The translations under genes were made by a program, and so were the position numbers. A stretch of 64,000 nucleotides of DNA from assembly GCA_963693365.1 (NCBI GenBank), contig CAVNZM010000002.1, positions 12,090,001-12,154,000 on the forward strand. The letters run 5' to 3'. This document shows positions 1-14,160 of the stretch, one piece after another. The number at the start of each line of letters is the position of its first letter. Position 1 is the first letter of the stretch. Under the pieces are notes generated by a model. The model worked only from the letters and a program-made list of their open reading frames with translations. It searched no databases and had not been told where the DNA came from. This DNA is from Amoebidium appalachense (Eukaryota; Ichthyosporea).

Positions 1-505
1 CTACATAATATTTGTGATTAGAGGTAAAATTGCATAATATTTGCGGTTAGAGGTGAATTTGCATGATATTTGCGGTTAGAGGCGATCTTTCATAATATTT
101 GCCGTTAGAGGTGAAATTGCATAATATTTGCAGCTAGAGGTGAAATTGCATGATATTTGCGGATTAAGGTGAAATTGCATAATTTTTGCGGTTAGAGGAT
201 GAAATTGCATGATATTCGCGGGGAGAGGTGAAATTTCATGATATTTGCGGTTAGAGGTGAAATTTCATGATATTTGCGGTTAGAGGTGAAATTTCATGAT
301 ATTTGCCAGTTAGAGGCGAAGTTTTATAATATTTGCAGTGAAGGTGAAATTGCATAATATTTGCAGTTAGAGGTGAAATAGCATAATATTTGTGGTTAGA
401 TGTGAAATTGCATAATATTTGCGGTTAGATGTGAAATTGCATAATATTTGCGGTTAGAGGTGAAATTGCATAATATTTGCTTGCACCTAGAGGTGAAACT
501 TCATA
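1..505. repeat. 29-bp minisatellite, about 17 copies
   Basis: The window opens inside a tandem array of a 29-bp unit whose core reads TTTGCGGTTAGAGGTGAAAT. I count about 17 units with mostly point differences (catgat/cataat, gcgg/gcag) and a few 1-3 base indels. The left end is cut by the window edge. No coding sense is seen in the array. The last unit is broken by a short insertion before unique sequence and a 65-nt G-run. Confidence 0.95.
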
Positions 506-554
506 GAACTTGTGAAAAAGGCCGGCAGGAACTTTTGTCGTGTGCGCCGGACGG

Positions 555-555
<1 letters not shown>

Positions 556-620
<65 letters not shown>
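556..620. repeat. 65-nt G homopolymer
   Basis: Uninterrupted run of 65 G. It separates the minisatellite from a partial copy of the dispersed repeat. Together with the 69-nt run at 40326-40394 it is among the longest homopolymers in the window. Runs of this length can form G-quadruplexes and are hard to sequence, so the exact length is uncertain. Confidence 0.9.
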
Positions 621-621
<1 letters not shown>

Positions 622-825
622 AAGGGGGAGTTCAGAATGCTTCACACGGTACGAAGTACACATGAGGTGGAGAGGGGTGGAGATGTAGAACACGGTACGT
701 AAGTACTTTAAAGTACACCGAATAAGAGAGCAAGAACATAAGCCGGAACATGTGTGTGTGTATGTGTGTGCGTTGGGTGGGGGGGGGGGGAGAGGGGGGG
801 GGGGGGGGGGGGGGGGGAGGGGGGG

Positions 826-1075
826 TTTTGAATGCGTCAAAAAGTACGAAGTACACAAGAACAAACGGATAACACGATGCAGAATGCAAGCCATACATAA
901 AGAGTATGCATAATAAGCAGAGCCCATCCTCAGGGGGGGCCCACGTCATCCACAGTACCCGAGTTTCGACCTATTCCCCTCGTTAACGAAACCCAACTCA
1001 GATACTGTTTCACTTGAACATGAGTAGGTCACCCGTCTTGATCAGAGACGAGCAGGGTTGCTTATGCAGGCAAGG
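826..1075 (-). mobile_element. Dispersed poly-C-tailed repeat, long copy A
   Basis: This block is homologous to 43437-43713. On the + strand both start directly after a G-run with TTTTGAATGCG/TTTGAATGCG. They share GTACGAAGTAC, the block around CAGAGCCCATCCTCAGG, a TTTCGACC segment and the end block CCCGTCTTGATC followed by GAGCAGGGTTGCTTATGCA. Read on the minus strand the element therefore ends in a poly-C tail. No open reading frame is seen. I infer a short non-autonomous retroposon; the family is unknown to me. Confidence 0.7.
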
Positions 1076-1716
1076 GCAGTGGGAAAGGCCGGGGGTTAAA
1101 GTTGCAGCAGTAAGCAGAAGCAAGAAAAATATAGATAGGAACTCAGGAGACGGGGCTTCTAGGAAGCTCCCCCGTGGGGAGGGGGGGGGGGGCAAGTAAT
1201 AAACACCTCTGCAATACCCTTGACTGGGGTCTCCTTTCTGTCTGCCGGACTCACAGACACCAAAAAGCGAAGGCCCCATAGTAGCTTCTCCTTTGCTTCC
1301 GCCCATTGCGGGTAGGCTGAATTGTATTCATGTCAGTCACTTGGTGAAGAAGGGGGGGGGGGGGGGGGGGGGGGGGGGAATAAAACGAACCCAAATACAT
1401 TCTGGAGTATGATGTGACACAAGCAATGATTAATCTTTGCAAGAGGGGAGGGAAAGTGGGGACAGGGGAGAGGGGAGGGGAGGGGAGGGGAGGGGGGGGG
1501 GGGGGGGGGGGGGGGGGGCACCATTCACAGTGTCCACGCCACGACTCATGTTCCCCAACATGCGCAAACCCAGCTTAAATACAACAATTCATTTGAACCT
1601 GGACAGGACACACACATTCTAATCGGATACCCTCGTGTGCGCAGGGGTGGGGTGAGATAGGAAGAGTGGGTGAGAGTGGTTAGGGGGAGGGCTTTTGTTG
1701 CCGTTGTTGTTGTTAG

Positions 1717-1798
<82 letters not shown>

Positions 1799-1912
1799 AG
1801 TGTGTGGTGTGTGTGTGCGTGAGTGAGTGAGTAAGTGTGAGTGAGTGAGTGAGTGAGTGTGCGTGTGTGTTTGTGTGTGTGTGTATCGTTGGTGGAGGGG
1901 CAGGCATTAAAC

Positions 1913-2127
1913 CATTGAGAGATGCAGCGTTCTTAGCCAAAGCCTCAAACACATCTATAGCTGCCTTGTGCTCCTCAGAGTTAAGTGATCTGCTCCACTG
2001 GAACACTGGCTCCAAGGCACCAATGTCTAGCATGATGCGCTGGTAGTTGATGTCGTCCAAAGGTGTGCCTGTCTCCATGGGCCTGCGGGGAGAGAGAGAG
2101 AGAGTGCGTGTGTGTGTTGTGTGTGTG

Positions 2128-2204
<77 letters not shown>

Positions 2205-2560
2205 CGCGCGCGCGCACGTGTGTATGTGTTGGGGGTAAAGGAGGGGGGGGGAGTCAGAATGTAGAACACTGTACAACATGCAACTATATGATGAGAAACA
2301 CGGCCCAAGACACATGCAAAGGCAGACCTTCAATCATGCAACAACAGCAAGATGCAGTAAGCAATGTAAGCAGAGCAATCCTTCCGGCGGCCTGGGGAGG
2401 GGGGGGGGGGGGGGGGGGTGGCGATCTACATGTGTCAGGGTATTGGGACTGTGGAAGCAAACACAGAGAAAAGGCAAAAGAACGGTGGGTAAGGAGGATT
2501 ATGTATGCACTTGAGGGTGAAGAAAAAAACACGAAGGAATAGACGGGACAAAACTAAGGG

Positions 2561-2591
<31 letters not shown>

Positions 2592-3990
2592 AGGCGGGGG
2601 TTACGGAATGCCTTTAAGGGATACGAAGTGCACATCCACAGCAGACAACACAAAGCAGATTTTGCAAAACGCACATACAGAGTTTGCTTCATAGGTAGTC
2701 CAAGGTGGAGTTCGTTCTCAAGGACGTGGGGTATTGGTGTAACGGTGAGGCAGGGGCGGGGGCTAAATGCAACCATTCTAAGGTGAGAAACATCAGGATT
2801 ACCCCCTCCCCCCCCCCCCCCACCCCCTTCCCCTACCCCCCCCCCCCCCAAAAAAAAAATAGAATGATAATAATAATGATGATAATAATAATAGTAATAA
2901 TAAAAAAAATAAAAAAAATAAAAACACGGATTGGAATTCAAGCACCCGGGGGGGGGGGGGGGGGGGGGGGGAGGGAAGGTCGTACTCAGGGCTGATGGAT
3001 TCGAGCAGCACACTGGCATATGTATTTTTGGAGATCTGATCCTTGGGCAGCTTGGCTAGTGACGTCACTAGACGGGCAGTCATGGATATGCTGCACGTTG
3101 GATAGTCATTAGATAGCCGGAATATCCATGGGCATGCTTAGGGCCAGTGTATGATGTCAAAACACACCCATTCAAGGTACACAGATCCGATCATGTGATT
3201 GGGTCTAAACAGAACAAATCGTGACGTAAGCATGAAATCGATTGGTTCCCAGAACCGGCATTCCGAGCAGTCGGCAGCTCATTCGTGTACATTTTATGCA
3301 TGCCCTGAAATGCAGCACATGAAAAAGCTCGTATAACTTGTCTAATCTAAATAATCTTTATTTACCCGCTTCTAATAACAATTCAAATAATATATACCAA
3401 TATTATGTAGATTAGTGTGATAAAAATGAACTTCTATCGACATTACATTCTGCCGACCGCCTGCTGTTTGAAACCCTTCATTCACAATCCGGCAACGGTA
3501 AACATATGATACGTAACCAATGACTGTGAAAATCGAGGTGTACCTTGAATGGGTGAGATCTTGCCACTATTTGATTTTCATATTTTTGCTTGTATATCAG
3601 CGCTATATCGAAGATTTACATTGTACAATTCCTTCGTTATAAAGGCAGTACACGTTTATCTCCACTGGGGGCTGAGATATTGCATAGATCGGTTGCGTAT
3701 ACCTTGAACCGGTGAGGTACCCTATACAGTGTTTATTTACACTGAGACTACATGGGTTGATTTATGCAGACTCAAATATTTTCATTGTATGCAGGCCTAA
3801 GCAGGTTTCATTGTATACAGACTTAAGTGGGTTTCAGGATATGCATGGCTATGTGTAGATATATATATATTGATACGACCAGAGCGAGCATGGGACTTGC
3901 GAACACGAGAGCAAATTTTATGGGTCGTTCGTTTGCAGCCCCCCCTCCCCCCCTTTCCCCCCCCCCCCCCTCCCCCCCCCCCTCCCCCTC

Positions 3991-4022
<32 letters not shown>

Positions 4023-5548
4023 AAAAAATAAAAAAAAATTGGCGGGTGGTCGGCTTGTTGTTGGGTCTAAAGGCGGAACGAATACGAGGCTAGCAAGGAG
4101 TGTAGAACCTTACATAGATCTATTTGAACACTCACGGGTATTGAGAGGCAGAGACAAAGGGGCCGAAGGGGGGGGGGGGGGGGGGGGGGAGAGAGGAAGG
4201 GAGAAAGGGAGAGAGGGAGAGAGGGAGGGAGGGAGGGAGGGAGGGGGGAGGGAGGAAAAGTGTGTGTGTGTTGTGTGTGGGTGTGCGCACGCGCATGTCT
4301 GTGCATGCGTGCGTGCAATATGGGATGCAAAAACAAACTATAACTTGTAGAGCATCAAATCAGAAAAATACGCTTACGGGCAAGGAATGCGTACCATTCA
4401 AGCAGCGGCGCCACGGTTTCATCCGTTGGGGTGACATCCTTAGTGCTGAAGAGAATTACAGCACCTGAGGAAGAAACACACATAAGGATTTCGTTGTACG
4501 TGTCTTAGACCTATATTGAGGAAGGATCTTGTACAGAACAGGAGGAACACTTCAGGTGTTTTAGAACACGTGAAAAGGACAAGACATAACAGAAAGCATA
4601 AATTAGTGGTGGGGTGGCGGTCGCAGTGTGTGTATGTGTGTGTGTGTGGGGGGGGGGGGGGGGGGGGGAGGGGGGGGGTGCATGCACGACGAATGAGTGG
4701 TTGTATGTAAAAATGCGACAAACCAAATTTTCAAACACACCGAGCAACTGTAAAGACATGATGAAATATTCTAGGGTGGTTAGGTCGTGATGAATGCGTG
4801 TGTGTGTATAGTGGTGGTGATGTTGGTGTGGTGTGGTGGTGGTGTGTGTGTGTTTGGGGGGGGGGAGGGGAGGGGGGAGAATAGCAGCAGCAACAACAAA
4901 TGTTTCAACAAACAAGCGGAAAAAGAAAAAGAAAAAAACCAATAAGGCGACACCGTGGATCGAACACGGGACCTTCTGCTTACGAGGCAGACGCACTACC
5001 ACTATGCTATGCCGCCAAGGCGTGCATTTCACATAACAGCAACAAGTAGTTCTCCAACCACGGTTCTCGTGACCTATGGTGCTGTAACTTGCGACGAGCG
5101 GAGCTGGAAAGTGCACTAATATATCATACGGGGAAAAAGTTTCGGAAAGGACACGCGAAATCTTAGATTTTCAGCGAAGCTAAACAAAAGCAGGAGATGG
5201 AATGCGAAAGACCAAAAAGAACATATCAAAGAGCAAGATAGAATAAAAAAATGTAAAAAAGGCGACACCGTGGATCGAACACGGGACCTTCTGCTTACGA
5301 GGCAGACGCACTACCACTATGCTATGCCGCCGATGTGGTATCACAAGGAGGCCAGAGGACATATCTAGGACTTTAAATTACGCACAAACAGCGAGTTTCG
5401 CAATCAAAACTACGGGAATACCACGTACATACCCAGAATTTCGTCACTCGTCTCATCCGGGCTGATGGGTAGGGCCAGGCAAGTGCGCAGGCCGGCCACT
5501 CTGCACATGGGCGAACGGAAGAAGTTGAACTGCGGCAAACTGTGCAGC

Positions 5549-5619
<71 letters not shown>

Positions 5620-5915
5620 GTGCGTACATGAATGAGTGGTTGTACACGTCATTTCCCCTCCTTTTTTATCATATAATTTGCGCCCTGGTGTGTGTGGAGG
5701 GAGAGGGCGAGGGGGTTCAAATAAACGAATGTGCAAATTGGCTCTTTTGATCCCACAGTTCACTCGCGTCTTGTCGTCGCTTGCTATGTTCGAACCAATT
5801 TCCCACCCCACATCCCCCCCCCCCCCCCCCCCCCGTTTTGTGTTTTGTTTTTTGATATCTCCTACATATTCCGACCCTCCAAGGCATACCTCCCCCCCCC
5901 CCCCCCCCCCTCTGC

Positions 5916-5989
<74 letters not shown>

Positions 5990-6412
5990 CCCAAACCCAC
6001 TAGTACATGTAGGTTAGTGATCAAATCAGCAAGCGAAAGAGATTGTTGGTACACACACACACACACACACACAGACCCCCCCGCCCCCACCCCCACAACA
6101 CACACACACACACACACAGACACACATAGACACACACACACACACGCTCAACCACCAATAATGTTTGAAAACAGCCCACTGCCACCCCACCCCAAATCAC
6201 ACCACAGGGCACAAACCGTGAACAGGGCTGGTCGTCGTTTTGTCAGCACGTTGCCGCCAAAGAAAATGTTGTATTCGATCAGCAGACCTATACCCCAGCG
6301 TGTGTGTGTCAGGATTCAACCTCCTGTCATCAACTCCCCCCTCCCATCAGCCCCCCCCCCCCCCTCCCCCCCCCCCCTCCCCCCACCCCCCCAACCACCC
6401 ACCCTCTCCCCT

Positions 6413-6447
<35 letters not shown>

Positions 6448-7720
6448 ACGTCATTCGTCATTTAGGTATCCAAAGATAACACAATCACCATTTCGGGATG
6501 TAGTCCTCTCCCAGCCCCCTTCTCCCCTCCACCCCCCTACACCCCACCCCAATCCCCTCCCCTCCCCCTTCCCCTCCCTCCACGCAACACAAACAACCCC
6601 CCCCCCCCCCCCCCCCCCGGCCGCCCGCCCCACAAACCCCCTCTTTTAATCACCACCACCATGATATATAAGACATAATTGAACAAGCTGAACGAAACGA
6701 ACACAAAGTAGAGTCTGCCGCAAATTGGACATCGCTACATGTATCCCCCTACTAGATTTGAACGAAATCTGGTTTTCCGAAACCACAGTGTGCATTCCTT
6801 CACATTCCTCACGTACCCCTACACGCTCCAGACAAAACAGTTCATAAACGCCATGTCCCTAAGACCGTAAATCCCACACAAATCTCTGGGAAAAAAAAAC
6901 ACGCACACACAAAACCGCACACCCTTTGCCCACACACACCTTTACGTGCCTAGGATTCTTTCACACATTCCTCGCATACCTTTGCTAACCTCCGCGAAAT
7001 CCGCCAGTTTCTGCCTCTGCACAGGGTCTGCGTTTGGTGTTATGCAGCAACTTTCCCTGCAGAACTGTAAGACCTGCCACTCCTGGTTGATGGTCCATAG
7101 CTCGGTGAACTCCCACCCGGCAAGAGAACTGATTTGCTGCAGGAGAAGAGTGAAGGCGGAATGGATCATGCTGCGGGGTGAGGAGTGTGTAGGTCAGCCG
7201 TTCGTTCTGTTATATGTCATACGTGGGTTTATTCTCATTCTTACACACAAACGTACGCGGATGCACACACACATGCGCGCACACATGCACACATGTACAC
7301 ATTCTCTCTCCCCCCCCCTCCCCCCCTCCCCCCCCCCCCCCCCCCCAAAAAAAAAAAAAAAAAAAAAAAAAAAACACACACACCCCTCTTCCTCTCTTGG
7401 TCCTACCTCCCGCCTCCCCCCATCCTCTTTCTTTCTTTTCCTTTCTTATCATCGATCATCAGCATCATTATCGTCCACTCCTTTCTTGGGGTTGGAGGGG
7501 GAGGGGGGGGGGAGGGGGAGGAAGACAGAGACTGGGGGGGGGGGGGGGAGGGGGAGGGGAGAGGGGAGGAGGGGGGGGGGGGGGGGGGGGAGGAAGAGGG
7601 GAAGGGATGGGAGGAAGGAAGAAACAGGGAGGGCGGGTCAGACTCTGGGACATGAGAGAGGTGGGACCGAGGAGATAAAGAGGGGATGGTAGAAAGAGAT
7701 GACGAAGGGAGGGGGAATGA

Positions 7721-7757
<37 letters not shown>

Positions 7758-7772
7758 GGTTAGAATGTGTTA

Positions 7773-7852
<80 letters not shown>

Positions 7853-7873
7853 CGGGGGAGGCGGGGAGACGCG

Positions 7874-7904
<31 letters not shown>

Positions 7905-8359
7905 ATTTACCTTCTGTTTTTACCGAAACGCTGACAGCACAGAATCTGTTGGCCGTTGAGGTTGGTGGGGAAATCCGTTGCATCTGTATCGTCGACAGAA
8001 AGCATAGTCTGGGCGTCACGAAAATCAGAAAAAATGGCCTTTCATGTATGTTTTGGACAGCATAAAAAAACAACTTTTCTCATTAGCATGTCTAAAATAT
8101 GGGTAGCTGGGTGGATTTGTGGAGGCAAGGGAAAGGAAGACAGGTAGTGTGCGTGTATGTTGTGTGTGTGGGTGGGTGGGAGGCGGGGAAGGGAGGATAA
8201 AAATGTGGTACATATCGCAGAGTGCTATATAACCATGCATAGCCTACTGCGGATACGCACAAAAGAGCACACACAAAGTGTGTAGTTAGGCACCAAGTAT
8301 GCAACATAGGTAGATCCCAACCTTAACTAGAGGCACGAGTTACAGAGCTGGGGGAGGGG

Positions 8360-8399
<40 letters not shown>

Positions 8400-9101
8400 G
8401 GAGAAACAATTGTCCCAGAGTACAGGCATAAAGAACAGAGAGCGTGTAAGTGCGCACAAAAAGACAAACATGAACATGCTGGTAAGCGGGTAGGTAGGCA
8501 GGCACACATGCACAGGCACACGCGCACGGACCCACGAACACGCATGCACGCACACACACACACACTGAAGGCATTTTTCCTGACCGCTGTCTCACCTTGA
8601 GCACAAACTGAGCACTGTGGTTGAGAAAGTGTGCAATCTCCGGGTGGCCGTTTTGGAGGGCATTCTGGTAGGCGTTGAAGCCCCATCGGTCCTTGATCTC
8701 CACGTTGGCGCCCTTAGACACTAAAAAGATGGTTGTTAGATGGTATATGATGATAACACAACAGCCACTTTCAATCTTACTCTTTTTCGTATAGCCCAGA
8801 CAATATTGCTTGGGCCTTAGCCCTCGGAAACATTTCTCCCCCCCCCCCCCCCCTCTCTCTCCCATTAGCACGCTTAATCTCCTTTTAAACATTGCATTAC
8901 GATTTTAATAGCAGGTTTAAAGAGAGGAACACACCCAGATACTGCACGACGTCCAGGTGGCCCTCGCTAGCAGCCACGTGGATGGGGGCCCTGCCGTCAT
9001 AGTCCTTCATGTTGACATCAAGCCCACGCCACTCAATCAACGCCTTGACCTGTGAAAGAAAAAATGGAGGAGGGGGAGAGGGAGGGGTTTTTTTTTTTTT
9101 T

Positions 9102-9156
<55 letters not shown>

Positions 9157-9742
9157 GGGTTGGTCGGTTAGGATACCGGTACATACACACCGTGCACAAG
9201 ATCCACAAAAGGAATAGGGTGTAGGGTACTAGGCAGGTGTGGGTGGGTGGGTGGGTGGGCAGGGGGGGGGGGGGGGGGGGGGGGGGGGGATGTATGCAAT
9301 GAATGTTGGCAAACATGGGAGGAAAAAAACACACCAAAAAAAGCCCAAAACACAAAAAGGAAGGGGAGCGATTGTGCGCAGGCAGAGCGGCGGCGTGGGT
9401 GGAGACGGAGGGGAAGGGGGGAAAGAGGAGGAGGAGGGGGGGGGGAACAATAAAACGAGAGGCAGTTCACGACGTGCAATTCCAGAATGCAAAAATGAAA
9501 GATGGGGATGTTGTGCTGTTAATCATTTTTGTTGTTATTGCAGTTGCATAGTAAAACAAGGGGGAAAGAATAATCGGGGGAAAGAGACCGGAAGAAACGA
9601 AAATGAACGGTTTGTCTATCCCTCCCTTCTCACGGAAAGCCAAAATCAAAACCACATACAATTCCGAACATGCAACACCACCCACAAACCCAGCCCAACA
9701 TGGCAATACCATCCAATCACACCAATCTAAATATAGACCCCC

Positions 9743-9773
<31 letters not shown>

Positions 9774-10611
9774 AAAAAAAAAAAAAGAGAGAGAAAAACC
9801 AACACCAACCTAAACATAGCGAAGCGCACACATGCACAACACCCATTTGGTATATTTATGTTTCAGCTGTCTATTAGTAAAACAAATAGTATAGCTACAC
9901 CACCCACACATGGGCCCACGTATATATGGCAACACCACTAACTCAAATCTATTTGAAGAAAGCAGAACCGACCACACACACCCATCCAAACATGCCCCCC
10001 CTCTCCCTCCCCCCCCCCCCCCCCCCCCCCCTACACACACACCCACACCAATCTAAACACAGCATCACCATCCACACATTCCATCCCAACTTAACACACA
10101 CACAAACGCACACAACCACACACAACCACACGCAACCACCCGCAACCAATCATACCTTATGTAATTCGCCGAGAGCACACGCCTTATTCAGTTCCAGTGC
10201 GTCTGTGTCGTAGGACACAGCCTGCGCACCCTTCTGTGTGAGCAGAGCCACTATATCCTTGTGGTGGTTGTCTAGCGCATTCTTGAGCGGTGTGTGCCCC
10301 CATCTGTATTTTTCGGTTCATTTTCCAGTTAGTACAAAATCCCGTGAGCGGTGTGCGACCTTATCTGCGTTTTATCCCTTCTTCTTCTTCTTCTTTCTTT
10401 AGAGCACGAAACCGTGGTAAGGCATGTGTGCATGCGCATGCTTGGGCACATATTTGCCGTCGCGCGCATGCATGCGTGACCATGTGTGTGTCTTGTGTAT
10501 GTGCTCGTGCATGCACGTTATGTATGCATGTGAGTGAGTGAGTGCGTGACTGAGAGAGTGAGTGAGTGAGTGAGAGAGCGAGAGAGAGAGGGGGAGAGAG
10601 AGAGAGAGAGG

Positions 10612-10643
<32 letters not shown>

Positions 10644-11918
10644 AAGAGAGAGAGCCTGTGTGCGCGCGCGCGCGTGTGCATGTGCATGTGTGTGTGTGTG
10701 TTTGTAAGGGGAGTCTATATAACATCTCACCTGTCAACAATATTAACCTCTGCGCCGTGGCTGAGCAGGAACTTGACCACGTCTATGTGGCCCTCTGCGG
10801 CAGCCATGTGCAATGCCGTGTGCTTGCTGCGGGTGCTTTTGCTGTTGACGTTGGTCCCTGCCTGAACCAGCAGCTTGATATTTTCCAAATCACCCTTGCT
10901 GTGTGGGTAGTTGTAAGAGTAAGTATTGGAAGGCGGCGTATGTTTGGATATGACATTTAGCAAAAAAAATTTTTGTAGCATTAGGCCTAGAAGGTGGCGT
11001 GCTTGGATACGAAATTGATAAAACTAAATGTAAAATTAGTCTTAGAGAGTGGCAAGCTTGGATATGACTTTGAATAAAAAGAACTATAAATTTAGTCTTA
11101 GAAAGCGGCATGCTTGATATGAATTTGAGTAATAAGAACTATAAATTAGAACTTAGAAAGCAGCATGCTTGATATGGCTTTGAGTAAAAAGAACTATTAA
11201 GTACAGCTTAGAAAGCGGCATGCTTGGATATATCAAAAAATTGTATAACCAGACTTAGAAAACGGCTTGCTTGGATATGACATTTAATATAAAAAAATAG
11301 ATCTGTGATGTACTCAAAACGGCTGTATCAAACACAAACGCATCAGTCTAACTAGCCTGATGTACCAGATACAAGTCAGTCTTAAAATTCAAGCGCCAGC
11401 CGAGGTGATATAAAAACATTGAACGAAAGAAGTCAACCCTCGATTACAGTCTTGGCCGGCTTGACCACCCCAACATCCCAAGGTTGGCGCCAGAAAGAAC
11501 CCCTCTGATGACTGTTTCATGCTGGCCTTTTAAAAGATTTAAAAGTTTAATGTTAAGACTACACCTGACCGAACTTTCGTCCTCCCAGGCCCTTGATGTT
11601 ACCCATACGGCTAGAGCGGGACTGGACCCGAGCAAGAAAACAACCATGTCTGTGTCCGAGTACAGTCGACGCTTGCAATAGCAGAGCCAACCCCCCCCCC
11701 CCCCCTCCCCCCTTCCCCCCCCCGTGCACAATTAACAGCCCAGGGGGCGGGGCTAAAACTTCCGGGGTGTTATATTTAGGCTAATCTACCTACGTTACAT
11801 CAGCAACAATGGTAATCTGTGAAATGGCAGGGGAAGGAAGAGGGGGGGAGGGGGGAGGGGGGAGGCTATACATCGAGGGGTGCTAGACCGTGTGGGGAGG
11901 GGGGGACGGGGGGGGGTG

Positions 11919-11949
<31 letters not shown>

Positions 11950-12453
11950 AAAGGCTGAAATATTGAGGGTCAACTGTATGTGCACACGATATTGAGTGCC
12001 ACGGTGGTTTTTCCAGACGCTTGCAGATGCACACGTACGTGCACGAGTCTATTTGAAGACCCTAAACGCTCTATGCCGCATCCTACAAAACACACTTAAT
12101 TCCCCCCTCCCGCCCCCTCCACCCTCTGCAGGGATAGCAGGTGTAGAAAATGCCAAATGAAACGAAGTAGTGGACGTGCCCCTATACAAGGAAAGTGAGC
12201 CACCATCTTAAACTGTTAAAACTGTGCTCACTCATAAACAAACAACCACCACCACACATTGCTGGATGCAAGCCCCGCGGGGGAGAAGAGGGGGGGGGGG
12301 GGGGGGGGGGATTAAGGCACACGTGCGACCCTCACCTTGCATACTCGCACATCCTGTCACCAAGCTCGTGCTTGGCCGTGCCACCGTGCTCACGAATGAG
12401 CTGTGCTGTTTCCTGCATATATTATATAACCCGGTGTGTGTACGTGTGGGTGT

Positions 12454-12497
<44 letters not shown>

Positions 12498-12555
12498 ATG
12501 TGTGTGTGTGTGCGTGTGTGCGTGTGCGTGTCCGTCGTGTGTGGGCATGTGTGCA

Positions 12556-12588
<33 letters not shown>

Positions 12589-12846
12589 CTGTGTGTGTGT
12601 GTGATTGGGGGTGAAGGGGCAAGGGGTTGGGGGAGGGTGAGGGGAGAGGGCATTTCAATAACACCGACATAGCCTGGAAAGACCCCCTCCCCCTCCCCCC
12701 CCCCCCCCCCCCCCCCTTCTTCCTCCTCATATCAATTCACAAAGGGACGCACTCATGGCTTATGTATTATTTTACTATTAGTTTCTCAAATCCCGCCGCT
12801 ACAAACCCATCCTAACGGCCCCCTCCCTTTTTGCTCCCTATCCCCC

Positions 12847-12903
<57 letters not shown>

Positions 12904-13618
12904 AACTACACACACCACATACACACACCCACCACACAAACACACACCCACTCATCCACACACACACACCAAACACACACCTACCCACCAAGGCACACGC
13001 ACAAACACACACACAGAAGAGGAATTAAAAAGGGGGAAAAAACGCGCCGGGTGAGGGGGGGAGGTGGGGGGAAAAGTGAGAAGAAGAAAGATAAAAAAAA
13101 GAAGGAAAAAGTGGGAAACAACGAGGAGGGGACGAGAAAAACAACCCAACCCCAACCAGCCCTTCTCTTTGCCCAAATATCGAAGATCTCTCCTTACAAA
13201 CACCAGATAACAGTGAGGGGTGGTGGTGGCAGTGTGAGCGTTTTGATGGCCAGGGAAAAGGGGGGAGGGAGGATCTTTGAGAAGCAACTGAATAGAGTAC
13301 AAACCCCGTGCAGGAAAGGAGAGGGAGGCACCGGGGTGGGGAGTTTTTTCCCTTGTCTTTTCTTCTTTTCTTTCTTTCTTTCTTTCTTTTTTTAGTTGGG
13401 GCGGGAAAGGGGGGGGGGGGGGGGGTATGTGCAGGGGGGTTCCAATGCCTCACCTGCACATTGGAGGGAAAGAGCGGATAGGGTGGGGTGGGGTGGGGGG
13501 GGGGGGGGGGGGAGGGGGGGGGGGGAAGGGAGGGGAGGAACGGAAGGAATACGGGAAGAGACGGAAAGACGAGGGGTGAGGTGGAATGGGGTGGGTGGTG
13601 GTGGCAGTGGTGGTGTGC

Positions 13619-13704
<86 letters not shown>

Positions 13705-13893
13705 GGGGAGAGGGGGAGGGGAGGGGGGGGGGAGGGGGGGGGGGGGGGGGGGCATACGAAGTGACCATTGTTAATCGCCTCCTCCAGGGGGGTGTTTCCC
13801 CACCGATCGACCGCATTTACGTCCACCTTCTGTTCGATCAAGAACTCCACCGCACCTACACGACCCTCGGCTGCGGCAACATGCAGCCTGCAT

Positions 13894-13956
<63 letters not shown>

Positions 13957-14115
13957 GAATAGAAAAAGGTGAATTAAAAAATAGCCAATACAGGTTTGAA
14001 AGTGGGTGGAATGAGTCTCGGGAGGAGGATGGGGAAGAGGTGGGGGGGGGGGGGGGGGGGGCTTACTGGCTCTTTTTTCCATCAGAGGGGAAACGGTGTA
14101 GAACTGCTTCCAGCC

Positions 14116-14160
<45 letters not shown>

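Larger units (their letters stand above)
506..1912. other. Repeat-rich stretch downstream of the last recognised ankyrin-gene exon
   Basis: This stretch holds a 65-nt G-run (556-620), shorter G-runs near 1350-1378 and 1495-1519, a long copy of the poly-C-tailed dispersed repeat (826-1075), a partial copy (about 633-700) and a (GT)n block (1718-1795). Further exons of the ankyrin/GAF gene should lie here or beyond the left edge. I could not identify one with confidence. Confidence 0.6.

Noticed and set aside
1-505. CRISPR-like regular repeats at the window start
   Set aside because: The units are contiguous with no unique spacers, in a eukaryotic setting. This is a minisatellite.
4946-5331. 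Repeated peptide [22 protein letters not shown] in two open frames
   Set aside because: It is the translation of the two tRNA-Thr genes, not a protein repeat.
5780-5800. GTTCGAACC resembling a tRNA T-loop
   Set aside because: No acceptor, D or anticodon arms can be built around it.
5636-6649. A 337-codon open frame on the + strand
   Set aside because: Pro/His/Thr strings from C-runs and (CA)n. It is antisense to ankyrin/GAF introns and one exon.
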